DNA from: Geothrix paludis | GTDB lineage: Bacteria; Acidobacteriota; Holophagae; Holophagales; Holophagaceae | Assembly: GCF_022808815.1 (NCBI RefSeq) | Contig: NZ_JAKZLC010000002.1 | Location: 124,001-188,000, forward strand | Length of the DNA: 64,000 nucleotides | Direction of reading: 5' to 3' | Part shown: positions 1 to 8,117 of the stretch, piece after piece | Position numbering within the stretch: the stretch's first letter is position 1 | How the letters are laid out: the number at the start of each line of letters is the position of its first letter | Position numbers and translations under genes: made by a program | Notes under the pieces: generated by a model | What the model was told of the DNA's origin: nothing | The model's database searches: none | Seen by the model: only the letters and a program-made list of their open reading frames with translations

Positions 1-363
1 CTCCGAAGCCTCGAGCTGCGCTTTGGAGAGCTGCTTGGCGCTGGCGACGCCGCCGGCGGCAATGGAATAGAGCAGCGGAATCAGCTGCCGCGGAAAGCGT
101 TCAGGCAGGAAAGGCAGCAAGGCCACCAGCGCCACGTTGAAGGCGATCCCGAGCCAGAGCGTCAGGCGTTGGCCCTGGGTGTCCTGCAGCGCCTTGAAGT
201 TCTGGTGGAGGGTGAACACCGCTGCGAACGGGCCCCCGAGGAAGGAGGCCAGACGCACCTGGAACGGGGTGTAGATCGGCTGCCGTTTTCCAGGGACAGC
301 TTCAACCCCGGGATCTGCGAGCAAGGCCTCTGGCGGGGCGTACGGATTTGACAGGTCATCCAT
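1..363 (-). CDS. Hypothetical membrane protein, C-terminus outside window
   Basis: Open reading frame from an ATG at 363 running leftward off the window edge (121 codons seen). It begins MDDLSNPYAPPEALL, a Pro-rich cytoplasmic-looking start, followed by hydrophobic stretches at about residues 36-50 and 70-98 that look like membrane segments separated by polar links. I do not recognise the family. It follows the minus-strand cassette-like genes at 417-2895 in the same orientation with only a 53-bp gap, so it may belong to the same acquired block. GC is lower than in the core genes further right. The reading frame is clear; function unknown. Confidence 0.6.
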   Translation of the reverse strand, partial: MDDLSNPYAPPEALLADPGVEAVPGKRQPIYTPFQVRLASFLGGPFAAVFTLHQNFKALQDTQGQRLTLWLGIAFNVALVALLPFLPERFPRQLIPLLYSIAAGGVASAKQLSKAQLEASE

Positions 364-409
364 GGAAGATCCTTTGTGGGCGCGGTGCAATTCGAGTGGA
401 TGGTCAGGC
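364..409 (-). other. Possible truncated attC remnant
   Basis: On the minus strand this gap between two genes starts with GCCTGAC (409-403), the same degenerate left box seen in the attC-like sites further right. No matching right box is found before the start codon at 363. It could be the remains of a recombination site or chance. Confidence 0.25.
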
Positions 410-416
410 CTGTGTG

Positions 417-1277
417 CTAAGGCTTGAAGCTGACTTCATAGATCCGCCAACTGCCTGCAAATAGAGCAAAGACGATCTCATTAAGAACAGCGCTCTTCGG
501 GAATTTGATGACATGGAAGACACCGCTCTCGGAGAGCCTGATCTGGGGGTCTTCCTGGGCGTCTTTTCTTGACAGTGCCTCATTGAGACCCAGCGGGCCA
601 TAGATGGCCTCCTTGATCTTGGGGTTGGAGCGAATTTCATTTTCGGAGGGGCCATTATAAGAAATAATGTTGTCGCCCCTATAAAATTCGAAATCTGGCG
701 TAAGCATGGCTTCCAGAGCCGCCGGATCCTGCTTTGCCATGATCTTCTTCAAGCCTTCAGCGGTGGGTAGAGGCGGAACCTCATTCGAGAAGCCATCGAA
801 TCCCAGAATTCTGATGCTGACAACCAAGCCATCATGATTGAGCTCTAAGCTGTAATTTCGATCGGCGTAGTCGAGGCGCGTGTATTCGGTGCCGTCATCC
901 ATGTACTTCGATTTCGATCTGGGTGGCCCGAGCGACTTGAACACCTCGCTTTCGGTCGAGCCGAGCGTGAGACCGGCGAGGCCTCCGTCCCCCGGCGTTG
1001 GCTTCCCGAAGAGTTGGATCGCGGTGATGCGATCCTTCTGGGGCGCCGCGAACTCGAAAATCAGCAGGTGATCGTGTTTTTCGGAGGTCCAGAAGGCCTT
1101 GATCAGCCAGCCATCCGAGGTGGTCCGCTCCTCATAGGGTTTCCCGAGGGTGGCTTCGACCACCCTGGCAATCTGGCCCAACTGGAATCCGCCTAGCTTT
1201 AATTGACTCGGCAATCCCTGGCAAATACCAAACGTGGAGGCGCAGGCCAACAGGATTCGGAGGGGCTGTTTGAGCAT
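417..1277 (-). CDS. Hypothetical secreted protein
   Basis: 286 aa from an ATG at 1277, preceded by AGGA. The first ~22 residues (MLKQPLRILLACASTFGICQ) are a signal peptide, so the product is probably periplasmic or secreted. The rest is soluble, mixed alpha/beta, with no motif I recognise. A middle part (about residues 95-160) with Asp/Tyr-rich strands and a C-terminal part (about 165-286) may be two domains, the latter perhaps like small SnoaL/NTF2-type folds, but this is only an impression. The start codon lies 17 bp after the right box of an attC-like site (1295-1301), the usual arrangement for an integron cassette gene. Function not assigned. Confidence 0.7.
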   Translation of the reverse strand: MLKQPLRILLACASTFGICQGLPSQLKLGGFQLGQIARVVEATLGKPYEERTTSDGWLIKAFWTSEKHDHLLIFEFAAPQKDRITAIQLFGKPTPGDGGLAGLTLGSTESEVFKSLGPPRSKSKYMDDGTEYTRLDYADRNYSLELNHDGLVVSIRILGFDGFSNEVPPLPTAEGLKKIMAKQDPAALEAMLTPDFEFYRGDNIISYNGPSENEIRSNPKIKEAIYGPLGLNEALSRKDAQEDPQIRLSESGVFHVIKFPKSAVLNEIVFALFAGSWRIYEVSFKP

Positions 1278-1294
1278 GTTCCTATCTCAAGATG

Positions 1295-1418
1295 GCCTGA
1301 CGAAAGAAAGAATCGGCCCCGTCTGAGCCGAGGCTAGGAACGGAGACGAGGGAACGGAAGGTTGAGAGAGGGCGGAAGGCAATGCAGGCGGGGTCCGAGT
1401 TGGGCGAGAGGGTCAGAC
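1295..1418 (-). other. Degenerate attC (integron cassette recombination site)
   Basis: On the minus strand the segment starts with GTCTGAC (1418-1412) and ends with GTCAGGC (1301-1295), one change each from the attC consensus boxes RYYYAAC and GTTRRRY. It is exactly 124 bp, the same length as the clearer attC at 1983-2106. It shares blocks with that site, including GACCCCGCCTGCATT and CTTCCG. Placed directly downstream of the thioredoxin gene and 17 bp before the next gene. Confidence 0.6.
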
Positions 1419-1427
1419 CGATGAATG

Positions 1428-1955
1428 CTATGGCTTTTCTTTTAGAATTTGATTGAGTTCGTAAACAATCAATCCCTCGCCATAGCCAGACCACCTCGTT
1501 GCAAGCTTGCCTGTGCGATCAATGATCAAGGTTGTGGGGTAGGAATTGATATCTCCGCCGAGATTGGTGCCGATACCATTTTTGCCGATCTGTGGCCGGT
1601 AGTAGGTGAACCCAGGAAGGGCGCTCTTATTCTTGTTCAGGAACTGAACAACACCTTGAGGCCAGTATTGATCATCGAGGTTGCAAGGAATGACGACAAG
1701 GTCCCCTTTTCCAGCGCCTTGCTTTTGAAGAGCATGGATCTCAGGGAGTGAGCGCCTGCAGGGACCACACCATACAGTCCAGAAATCTACGATGACAATT
1801 TTTCCTTTGAAGTCTTCGATTAAGCATTTCTTCCCATTCTGATCAACAAATCCAAGTTTGCTCAGGTCAATGCGTTTCTCGAATGGGAAATGCTCTGTAT
1901 CACCGGCCATGGCGGTCGACAGACAAAGGGCGATTGCAAGCAGGGCTCGGACCAT
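1428..1955 (-). CDS. TlpA/ResA-type thioredoxin-fold thiol-disulfide oxidoreductase
   Basis: 175 aa. A signal peptide (about residues 1-18) is followed by a thioredoxin fold of the TlpA/ResA/AhpC-TSA group. Visible are the KGKIVIVDFWTVWCGPC stretch with catalytic WCGPC at about 62-66, and a cis-Pro region near YPTTLIIDRTGK (about 140-150). Such proteins reduce or exchange disulfides in periplasmic or cytochrome-maturation clients. I prefer the ATG at 1955 because GGAG sits 6 bases upstream; an ATG at 1967 is also in frame but lacks a ribosome site. It lies between two 124-bp attC-like sites, so it looks like an integron cassette gene, and its GC is lower than core genes. Fold confidence is high; client unknown. 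Confidence 0.85.
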   Translation of the reverse strand: MVRALLAIALCLSTAMAGDTEHFPFEKRIDLSKLGFVDQNGKKCLIEDFKGKIVIVDFWTVWCGPCRRSLPEIHALQKQGAGKGDLVVIPCNLDDQYWPQGVVQFLNKNKSALPGFTYYRPQIGKNGIGTNLGGDINSYPTTLIIDRTGKLATRWSGYGEGLIVYELNQILKEKP

Positions 1956-1982
1956 ACGCAACTCCATGAAGGTTTGTGGGAG

Positions 1983-2106
1983 GCCTAACGAATGAAGCTA
2001 AGCGGTCACGCCTGCACCGAGGCACTGAGCGGAGCCGGGATAGCGAAATGATGAGAGAGAGCGGAAGGTAATGCAGGCGGGGTCAGACTTGAGCGGAGGG
2101 TTAGGC
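1983..2106 (-). other. attC integron recombination site
   Basis: Minus-strand reading starts with GCCTAAC (2106-2100) and ends with GTTAGGC (1989-1983), perfect complements matching the attC R'' and R' boxes. Inside the boxes, CGCTCAAG near the left and CTTAGCTTCATTC near the right resemble the L'' and L' boxes of classical 59-base elements. Length is 124 bp. It sits 3 bp after the stop of the DUF5677 gene and 28 bp before the next gene. Confidence 0.8.
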
Positions 2107-2109
2107 AAT

Positions 2110-2895
2110 CTATGACGGAAATCCTTGTAACTGGTCAATAGTTTCTTGAACAAATTTGGGTTCATCAACTCCGAAAATCACAGCTGTGGCCAACACAGCT
2201 TTCAGCAAACAATCAGCGAGGGTGGTGAGGTGGGCATCAAACATTTCAAGGTCGGGCTCGTTCTTGATCTCCTTGATCGAGACTTTTTCGGGATCCATTT
2301 CCAGTGCTTCCTCTAATGATCTGGGGGAGGCGTGGAGTGTAATGCTCATGAATGAATAGAGCGTGTCGTAATAGTCCTGAAGTCCTGCTTTTTGGGCGCA
2401 TTCGTAAGCGCTAACAGACACTATCTTTTCGGTGAGTATGTGTTGTTTGATACTGTCGGCGAGATTCTTTAATTCCTGAAGGTCATCCCTATCGTTGTTT
2501 CTCTCCTTGTATCTGATGATTTTATTGATTCCCTTCAATCGTTCATGTTCCTCTGAAAGTACAAATATGTTTACAAAATTTAATTCCTTTGAGATCGCGA
2601 TAAGGGGAAAAAGTGGTTCGAGTATGCATCGAATCAACATTTGAATTTGGTGCTTCATCCCCTTTTGGGAGAGTAGCAGTGCTCCTTGGTATGTTGTAAG
2701 AACCCTAGAAAATAATATTGAACAAATGATTTCAGACGGGTGCTCATTATGAATAGCAAGTGAATATTGAAATGCCTGTGCCCGCTTATTTAATTCCATA
2801 CAAATCGAGATCAATTCACCGTGTTTTACATTCACTACATCAGTGAAGAATGAGAATTCATCGGCCAGAAAACCTTGTTCTCCAAAGGTAGTCAT
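2110..2895 (-). CDS. DUF5677-like hypothetical protein, low GC cassette gene
   Basis: 261 aa from an ATG at 2895 with GGAG 5-6 bases upstream. The protein is soluble and mostly alpha-helical, with an internal stretch (about residues 60-95, RVLTTYQGALLLSQKG then helices rich in Leu/Ile) that resembles the DUF5677 family seen in many accessory regions. The biochemical role of that family is not established as far as I know. The gene is strikingly AT-rich compared with everything from 3134 onward, which points to horizontal acquisition. It begins 15 bp after a perfect GTTAGGC box (2917-2911) and ends 3 bp before an attC, so it is a textbook cassette layout. Confidence 0.75.
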   Translation of the reverse strand: MTTFGEQGFLADEFSFFTDVVNVKHGELISICMELNKRAQAFQYSLAIHNEHPSEIICSILFSRVLTTYQGALLLSQKGMKHQIQMLIRCILEPLFPLIAISKELNFVNIFVLSEEHERLKGINKIIRYKERNNDRDDLQELKNLADSIKQHILTEKIVSVSAYECAQKAGLQDYYDTLYSFMSITLHASPRSLEEALEMDPEKVSIKEIKNEPDLEMFDAHLTTLADCLLKAVLATAVIFGVDEPKFVQETIDQLQGFPS

Positions 2896-2910
2896 TATGT
2901 CTCCAAGATT

Positions 2911-3023
2911 GCCTAACCTTGAATTAGACGATCAAACCCATCACAGGGTCCGTCGTCTGGCGTGAATGAAGGAACGATACCGACATTGTAGATCACGGGG
3001 TCCTTTCCCCGCCGAACGGTGGC
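2911..3023 (-). other. Partial or degenerate attC/attI upstream of the first cassette
   Basis: The downstream end on the minus strand is a perfect GTTAGGC (2917-2911), preceded by GTCTAATTCAAG, very like the right half of a known attC. A GACCCCG block and TTCATTC also match the site at 1983-2106. The left box is not clear: GCCACC (3023-3018) or GTTCAAC (3039-3033) are the options, so the left boundary is approximate. It may instead be an attI site. Confidence 0.5.
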
Positions 3024-3133
3024 AAAACCGGGGTTGAACGGGGATACCCCGCCCTCCCACCCAGAATGGAGTGGGAAGCATGGATCAACGGAGTGGTGTC
3101 CCCGCGGCCCTCAGACTCTCCCGGTCATGGCCC

Positions 3134-4267
3134 TCAGGCCTGGAGCTTCCCCAGCAGGTCCTCGGCCACGCGCCCTGCGGCGCCGGGCTGGCCCAGGTGG
3201 CCGCGCACCTCGCCCAGGTCTGCGCGGATGCGGCGGGCGGTGTCGGGGTCCAGCAGGCGCGTCAGCTCCAGGCCCAGCCGCCCGGGGTTCACCTCGCCCT
3301 GGAGCAGCTCGGGGGCCACTTCGCGGCGGGCCACGACGTTGGCGAGGCCGAAGTGGGGGACCTTCACGACGCGCTTGGCCATCTCGTAGGTGAGGGCGTT
3401 CAGCTTGTAGACGATGGCGAAGGGGGTTCCCAGCAGGGCCGTCTCCAGGGTGGCGGTGCCGGAGGCCACCAGGGCCGCGTCCGCGTGGGCGCGGGCGGCG
3501 TAGGGGCGGTCCTGCACCAGCGTCACGGGCGCGTCTCCCAGGTGGGCGCGCACGAAGGCGGACTCCAGCGTGGGGGCCACGGGCAGCACCCACTGGACCT
3601 CGGACTGGGCCGTGCGCCAGCGCCGGGCCAGCTCCGCCATGGGCGGCAGCAGGCGCTCGATCTCCCCCTTGCGGCTGCCGGGCAGCAGGGCCACCAGGGG
3701 CCGTGCGGGGTCGAGGCCGGTCTCCGCGAAGAAAGCGGCGCGGTCGCACTCGGGCTTCACCACCTCCACCAGGGGGTGGCCCACGAAGCGGGCGTCCACG
3801 GGGTAGCCGCGGAACAGCTCGGGTTCGAAGTCGAAGAGGCAGTAGAGCGTGTTCAGCACCGTGCCCAGCTCGGGGATGCGCCCCTTCTTCCAGGCCCACA
3901 CCTGGGGGCACACGTACTGGTGCAGGGTCACGGCGGGCAGCTGCTTCCGCAGGGCCTTGGCCAGCCGCAAGTTGAAGCCCGGGTAGTCGATGAGCAGGGC
4001 TCCGGCGACCTGCTCCTCCGCCGCGGTGGCCAGGATGGCCTTGAAGAGCCGATTCAGGCGCGGAAGGTGCTTGATGACCTCCACGAAGCCCACGACAGCG
4101 AGATCCTTCACGTCCGCCAGCTTGCGGTCCAGGAAGGGGCTCATGCGCGGGCCGCCGACACCCACGAGGCGCAGGTCAGGCCGGCGGGTCTTCAGCTCGC
4201 GCAGCAGCTCGGCGCCATGGAGGTCGCCAGAGTCCTCGCCCGCGATGACCAGCAGGGTCTTCGTCAT
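3134..4267 (-). CDS. lpxB: Lipid-A-disaccharide synthase
   Basis: 377 aa, the usual LpxB length (about 380). It condenses UDP-2,3-diacylglucosamine with lipid X to form the disaccharide of lipid A at the inner membrane, so the cell has an LPS-type outer membrane. Family marks include the N-terminal MTKTLLVIAGEDSGDLHGA (GE-SGD-H-A motif), LIDYPGFNLRLAK, CPQVWAWKKGR (about 117-127), VGHPL and LLPGSRKGEI in the middle, and VASGTATLE near residue 280. The ATG at 4267 gives the expected GEDSGD start; the longer open frame above it belongs to another gene. It overlaps the upstream gene by 4 bp (ATGA), so both are probably translated together. Confidence 0.95.
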   Translation of the reverse strand: MTKTLLVIAGEDSGDLHGAELLRELKTRRPDLRLVGVGGPRMSPFLDRKLADVKDLAVVGFVEVIKHLPRLNRLFKAILATAAEEQVAGALLIDYPGFNLRLAKALRKQLPAVTLHQYVCPQVWAWKKGRIPELGTVLNTLYCLFDFEPELFRGYPVDARFVGHPLVEVVKPECDRAAFFAETGLDPARPLVALLPGSRKGEIERLLPPMAELARRWRTAQSEVQWVLPVAPTLESAFVRAHLGDAPVTLVQDRPYAARAHADAALVASGTATLETALLGTPFAIVYKLNALTYEMAKRVVKVPHFGLANVVARREVAPELLQGEVNPGRLGLELTRLLDPDTARRIRADLGEVRGHLGQPGAAGRVAEDLLGKLQA

Positions 4268-4950
4268 GAACGGTTCCCCGTGGGACCCCAGTGCCGCCCG
4301 AAGGCGAAGCCCTCCGGCGGCTCGGCGGCGCGATCCAGGCCCGGGGGCAGGATCTCCTCGGGGAAGATCACCTCCGGATGGGCGGCCGCCAGCGCGGCGG
4401 CCTGCGCATGGAAGGTGGCGGGATCCTCCGCGGGCAGGGCCATGTCCCAGCGGTAGCCCAGCTTCTGGAGCGGGCGCAGGTCCGAGGCCGGCCCGCAGAC
4501 GCCGCACCAGAGGCGGTCCGCCAGACGCTCCGCGTCCAGGGTGCCCGGGTGCCAGCAGAAGCCCACGGCGTCGGCCTTGGCCTGGGTCAGTAGGTCCAGC
4601 ACGGCGCCCTCGGCCCCGCCCTCGATGCTCAGGGCGATCTTCGCGCCGCGGCCGCTGGCGGCCTCCAGCAGGGTCTCCAGGTGGCCCAGCAGGCGGAAGC
4701 CCGCCTCGCGGGTCTGCGGACGGACGACGGGCAGGATGAGGAAATCCGGGCCGAGCGAGGCGTGGAGGACCGCGAGCCCATCTTCCACGGGCGACTGGCT
4801 GGACAGGTGGACGGCGTGGATGGCCAAGCCTCGGCGCGCAAGGGTGGACCAGTCGGGATGCAGGCCGCCCTCCCACCGCAGGGTCAGGGGCGCCAGGGGG
4901 ACCCAGGGACCGGGATCAACATGGGAAGGGATCTGGGGCACGAACCGCAT
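4264..4950 (-). CDS. Hypothetical protein upstream of lpxB
   Basis: About 228 aa from the ATG at 4950; in-frame starts at 4968, 4989 (ATG) and 4995 (GTG) cannot be excluded, since none has a strong ribosome site except AGGG ahead of 4989. Alternating beta strands and helices (AIHAVHLSSQSP, FLILPVVRPQTREAG, KIALSIEGGAEGAVLDLL, AVGFCWHPGTLD) suggest a TIM-barrel of the sugar-phosphate isomerase-like type, but no catalytic set stands out. It overlaps lpxB by 4 bp and faces the DUF2203 gene head to head. Possibly a partner of lipid A or envelope sugar metabolism by context only. Confidence 0.6.
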   Translation of the reverse strand: MRFVPQIPSHVDPGPWVPLAPLTLRWEGGLHPDWSTLARRGLAIHAVHLSSQSPVEDGLAVLHASLGPDFLILPVVRPQTREAGFRLLGHLETLLEAASGRGAKIALSIEGGAEGAVLDLLTQAKADAVGFCWHPGTLDAERLADRLWCGVCGPASDLRPLQKLGYRWDMALPAEDPATFHAQAAALAAAHPEVIFPEEILPPGLDRAAEPPEGFAFGRHWGPTGNRS

Positions 4951-4978
4951 CGGCTTATCATGGAGCATCGGAGGTGCC

Positions 4979-5341
4979 ATGGGCCGCATTTTCACCCTGG
5001 ACGAAGCGCGGGCCCTGATGCCGCAAGTGAAGGCATTGACGGAACCTGTTTACACACTGGCCGCCAGCCTCGCCGAGGAGCTCACCCAGGCGGAGGAGGC
5101 CCGGGACGGGCGCCGGGTGGAGGAACTGCGCGAGCGCCTGCAGGTGCTGGTCAAGTCCTGGCAGCAGAGCATGCAGGACCTGGAAGCCGACGTGAAGGGC
5201 CTGTGGCTGGTGGATTTCGACGCCGGCGACGGCTACTGGTGCTGGGCCTACCCCGAGGAGGCCCTCGACCACTGGCACAGCTACGAAGGCGGCTTCCGCT
5301 CCCGCGTGCCCGCCGACCAGCGGCCCGGCGTGCGGGCCTGA
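4979..5341 (+). CDS. DUF2203 family protein
   Basis: 120 aa, starting MGRIFTLDEARALMPQVKAL with GGAGG 4 bases upstream of the ATG. The FTLDEARALMP opening, a long central helix pair with Glu/Arg repeats (about 25-75) and a C-terminal KGLWLVDFDAGDGYWCW followed by EEALDHWHSYEGGF are the pattern of the DUF2203 family, a small helical protein of unknown role found in many bacteria. It starts head to head with the gene upstream of lpxB and is followed after 4 bp by the alkyltransferase-like gene, so the two are probably cotranscribed. Confidence 0.8.
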   Translation: MGRIFTLDEARALMPQVKALTEPVYTLAASLAEELTQAEEARDGRRVEELRERLQVLVKSWQQSMQDLEADVKGLWLVDFDAGDGYWCWAYPEEALDHWHSYEGGFRSRVPADQRPGVRA

Positions 5342-5345
5342 GCGC

Positions 5346-5708
5346 ATGCCCAGACCCAGGCCCACGAAGCGCATCGAACCCGACGCGCCGCCCGGGGACT
5401 TCCGCGCGGCCGTCCTGGCGATCGTGGCGCGCATTCCCAAGGGTCGCCTCGCCTCGTACGGCCAGGTGGCCCTGCTGGCGGGCTTCCCCCAGCGGCCCCG
5501 CCAGGTGGGCATGGTGCTCTCGGGCCTGCCGGAGGGCACGGACCTGCCCTGGCACCGCGTGGTGAACACCCGGGGCTATGTGCCCAGCCGGGGCCGCTGG
5601 TGGGGCGCCATGGAGCAGATCGGCCGCCTGCGGGACGAGGGCATCGAGGTGGACGACCAGGGGAACCTGGACCTGGAGGCCCACCGGTGGCGGCCCCGGG
5701 GCCGGTGA
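5346..5708 (+). CDS. Alkyltransferase-like (ATL) DNA-binding protein
   Basis: 120 aa with the fold of the C-terminal DNA-binding domain of O6-alkylguanine-DNA alkyltransferase: FRAAVLAIVARIPKGRLASYGQVA (helix-turn-helix lead), RPRQVGMVLSGLP (Arg finger region) and LPWHRVVNTRG. In true transferases the active site reads PCHRV; here residue 69 is Trp (PWHRV), the defining change of ATL proteins. From known ATLs, the product should bind O6-alkylguanine without repairing it and flag the lesion for nucleotide excision repair. Start ATG 5346 is 4 bp after the DUF2203 stop. No lone alkyltransferase is seen in the window. Confidence 0.9.
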   Translation: MPRPRPTKRIEPDAPPGDFRAAVLAIVARIPKGRLASYGQVALLAGFPQRPRQVGMVLSGLPEGTDLPWHRVVNTRGYVPSRGRWWGAMEQIGRLRDEGIEVDDQGNLDLEAHRWRPRGR

Positions 5709-5739
5709 CCATCAGGTACACTGGAGGACGGAGGGCTCC

Positions 5740-5975
5740 ATGAAGGTGCGCGTGTCGGTGCAGTTGAAGCCGGGGATCCTGGATCCCCAGGGCAAGGCGG
5801 TGGAACAGGGACTGCACGGCTTCGCCTTCGAGGTGGAGCATGTCCGCATCGGCCGGCTCATCGAGATGGACATCCCGGGCACCGACCCCGCCGAGGTGAA
5901 GGCCAAGGCCCAGGCCATGTGCGACAAGCTGCTGGTCAATCCCGTGATGGAGAAGGCCTCCATCGAGGTGTTGTG

Positions 5976-5976
<1 letters not shown>
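5740..5976 (+). CDS. purS: Phosphoribosylformylglycinamidine synthase subunit PurS
   Basis: 78 aa, the normal PurS length. Typical features are MKVRVSVQLKPGILDPQGKAV at the start and a following G-F-EV-HVRIGRLIEMDI strand, with NPVMEKASIEVL at the end. PurS is the small bridging subunit of the three-part FGAR amidotransferase, which makes FGAM from FGAR, glutamine and ATP in step four of purine synthesis. It overlaps purQ by one base (TGATG), so translation is coupled; the large subunit purL lies 5.5 kb away on the other strand. Confidence 0.93.
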
Positions 5977-6674
<698 letters not shown>

Positions 6675-6739
6675 ATCGGACCTGAATCCGGCCGGGACGG
6701 GCCTTTGCCGGCACCGTGGAAAAAAAACAGCCTTGGCTT

Positions 6740-6752
6740 GTGAAATTTTCAC
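6740..6752. promoter_or_regulatory. Perfect 13-bp palindrome upstream of the AraC-type gene
   Basis: GTGAAATTTTCAC is a perfect inverted repeat (6+1+6) in the AT-rich stretch between purQ and the regulator at 6822. It could be an operator for that regulator or part of its promoter; there is no direct evidence. Confidence 0.35.
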
Positions 6753-6821
6753 GCGTGCCGAAAAGTTTTCCTGTCATCCTTCCGGAAGGCCCCGATGGGC
6801 ACCTCTGTTTATTCCTGAGCC

Positions 6822-7679
6822 ATGAGCGTACCTGAAGCCAAGAACCTCCAAACCTACACCAGCGGGCCTCTCCGCCTGGCCGTCCTCAAGCGCGACCCCG
6901 TGCCCGCGAAACTGCTGCCCGCGCGGGACGCGTGGACGCTGCTCCAGCCCACGCATGCGGTGCGCGTCTGCACCAGCGAGGACCGCGAGGAGGGCGTCAT
7001 CCGCTCCGGCGACCTGGCCCTGCTGCTGCCGGGCTTCGGCCACACCCTGAAGCGCCACCACGCGAACGCGCCCTTCGGCTTCACGGCGTTGTTCATGGAG
7101 GGGCCCTTCCCCGAGCCGCTGCTGTCGTCGCTCCAGAACCCGCCCCGCAAGTGGCAGGAATCGAGCTTCGCGGTGCTCCGCAGCCTCAGCCTCAAGCAGC
7201 TGTTCAGCATCTTCTCCCAGGAGCTGTCCAACCCTGACGGCGTTCAGCTGATGACGCGCGAGCTCTTCCTCATCCTGCTGGGCGCGGAGCTGTCCCGCCT
7301 CACGGAGAAGGAGGACCGGGGCCGCTTCCCCTACCGCCTGAACCGCTCCACCCTGCAGCTGGTGCTGGACCATATGGAAGTCCACATCGGCTCCAAGAAC
7401 AGCGTGCCCGAGCTGGCCACCATGGCGCGCTGCACGCCGGACCACTTCATCCGCCTCTTCCGCGAAGCCACCAGCACCACGCCCCACCAGTACCTCATCG
7501 AGCGCCGCCTCCAGCGGGCCGTGACGCTGCTGGCCAACGGCGAGCGCCCCAGCGACGTGGCGAAGATCCTGGGCTTCTACGACGCCAGTGCCTTCACCCG
7601 CGCCTTCAAGCGCCGCTTCGGCGTCCCCCCCAGCGAGTACGCGCAGGAAGCCTACGAGCGGCAGTTCCCCAAGAAATAA
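6822..7679 (+). CDS. AraC-family transcriptional regulator
   Basis: 285 aa. The N-terminal ~150 residues look like a cupin-type sensing domain (GDLALLLPGFGHTL near 65-78). The C-terminal ~100 residues are the two helix-turn-helix units of AraC/XylS: ELATMARCTPDHFIRLFREATSTTP, then PHQYLIERRLQRAVTLL, and SDVAKILGFYDASAFTRAFKRRFGVPPSEYA. The second HTH is the conserved signature. The start ATG at 6822 follows a poor ribosome site, but the protein is the right length. A palindrome at 6740-6752 may be its operator. Effector and targets are unknown. Confidence 0.9.
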   Translation: MSVPEAKNLQTYTSGPLRLAVLKRDPVPAKLLPARDAWTLLQPTHAVRVCTSEDREEGVIRSGDLALLLPGFGHTLKRHHANAPFGFTALFMEGPFPEPLLSSLQNPPRKWQESSFAVLRSLSLKQLFSIFSQELSNPDGVQLMTRELFLILLGAELSRLTEKEDRGRFPYRLNRSTLQLVLDHMEVHIGSKNSVPELATMARCTPDHFIRLFREATSTTPHQYLIERRLQRAVTLLANGERPSDVAKILGFYDASAFTRAFKRRFGVPPSEYAQEAYERQFPKK

Positions 7680-7696
7680 GGGCGAAGCCCCTCCAA

Positions 7697-7724
7697 AGAA
7701 AAGGGCGCCGGATGGCGCCCTTTT
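7697..7724. terminator. Bidirectional Rho-independent terminator
   Basis: GGGCGCC (7703-7709) pairs with GGCGCCC (7714-7720) around GGAT, with A-rich DNA on the left and TTTT on the right. It lies between the AraC gene and the convergent gene at 7743-8099, so it can end both transcripts. Confidence 0.85.
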
Positions 7725-7742
7725 CTTTGCTTGGACAAAACC

Positions 7743-8099
7743 CTACTTGGCGACCTTTTCAGTCACCGCCTTGGCCTTGTCGGCACCCTTGGTGGTGCCC
7801 TTCTTCGACTTGGCCTTGGCCTTGGTGGTGCCCGTCTTGGCGGCACCTTCGCCCTTGGCGGTGGCGGCCTTCACGTGCTCGCCCGCCACCGGGACCGCTC
7901 CGGCCTTGGCGTCCGCCTTGGCCTTGCCGGCCTCGGCCTTCTGGTCGGCCTTGGCCTTGGCCTGGTCGGCCTTCTCATCGCCCTTGGCTTTCGCCTTGTC
8001 CACGGTGGCGTCCGCAGCGCCCTTCAGATCAGCCTTGCTGGGAACCTGGGCTGCCAGGGCCAGTGATGCGCCCAGGATCAATGGCATGACCAACTTCAT
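7743..8099 (-). CDS. Secreted Ala/Lys-rich low-complexity protein
   Basis: 118 aa. A signal peptide (MKLVMPLILGASLALAAQ) is followed by about 95 residues made almost only of Ala, Lys, Gly, Asp and Thr with AKAKAD-type repeats. There is no recognisable domain. Charge pattern and composition recall histone H1-like or LEA-like proteins, yet the export signal says periplasm. Two neighbours (8151-8636 and 10921-11433) have the same design, so this may be an in-genome family of envelope polymer or nucleic-acid/anion-binding proteins; that is inference. Confidence 0.7.
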   Translation of the reverse strand: MKLVMPLILGASLALAAQVPSKADLKGAADATVDKAKAKGDEKADQAKAKADQKAEAGKAKADAKAGAVPVAGEHVKAATAKGEGAAKTGTTKAKAKSKKGTTKGADKAKAVTEKVAK

Positions 8100-8117
8100 C
8101 GGAACCTCCCGAAAGTC

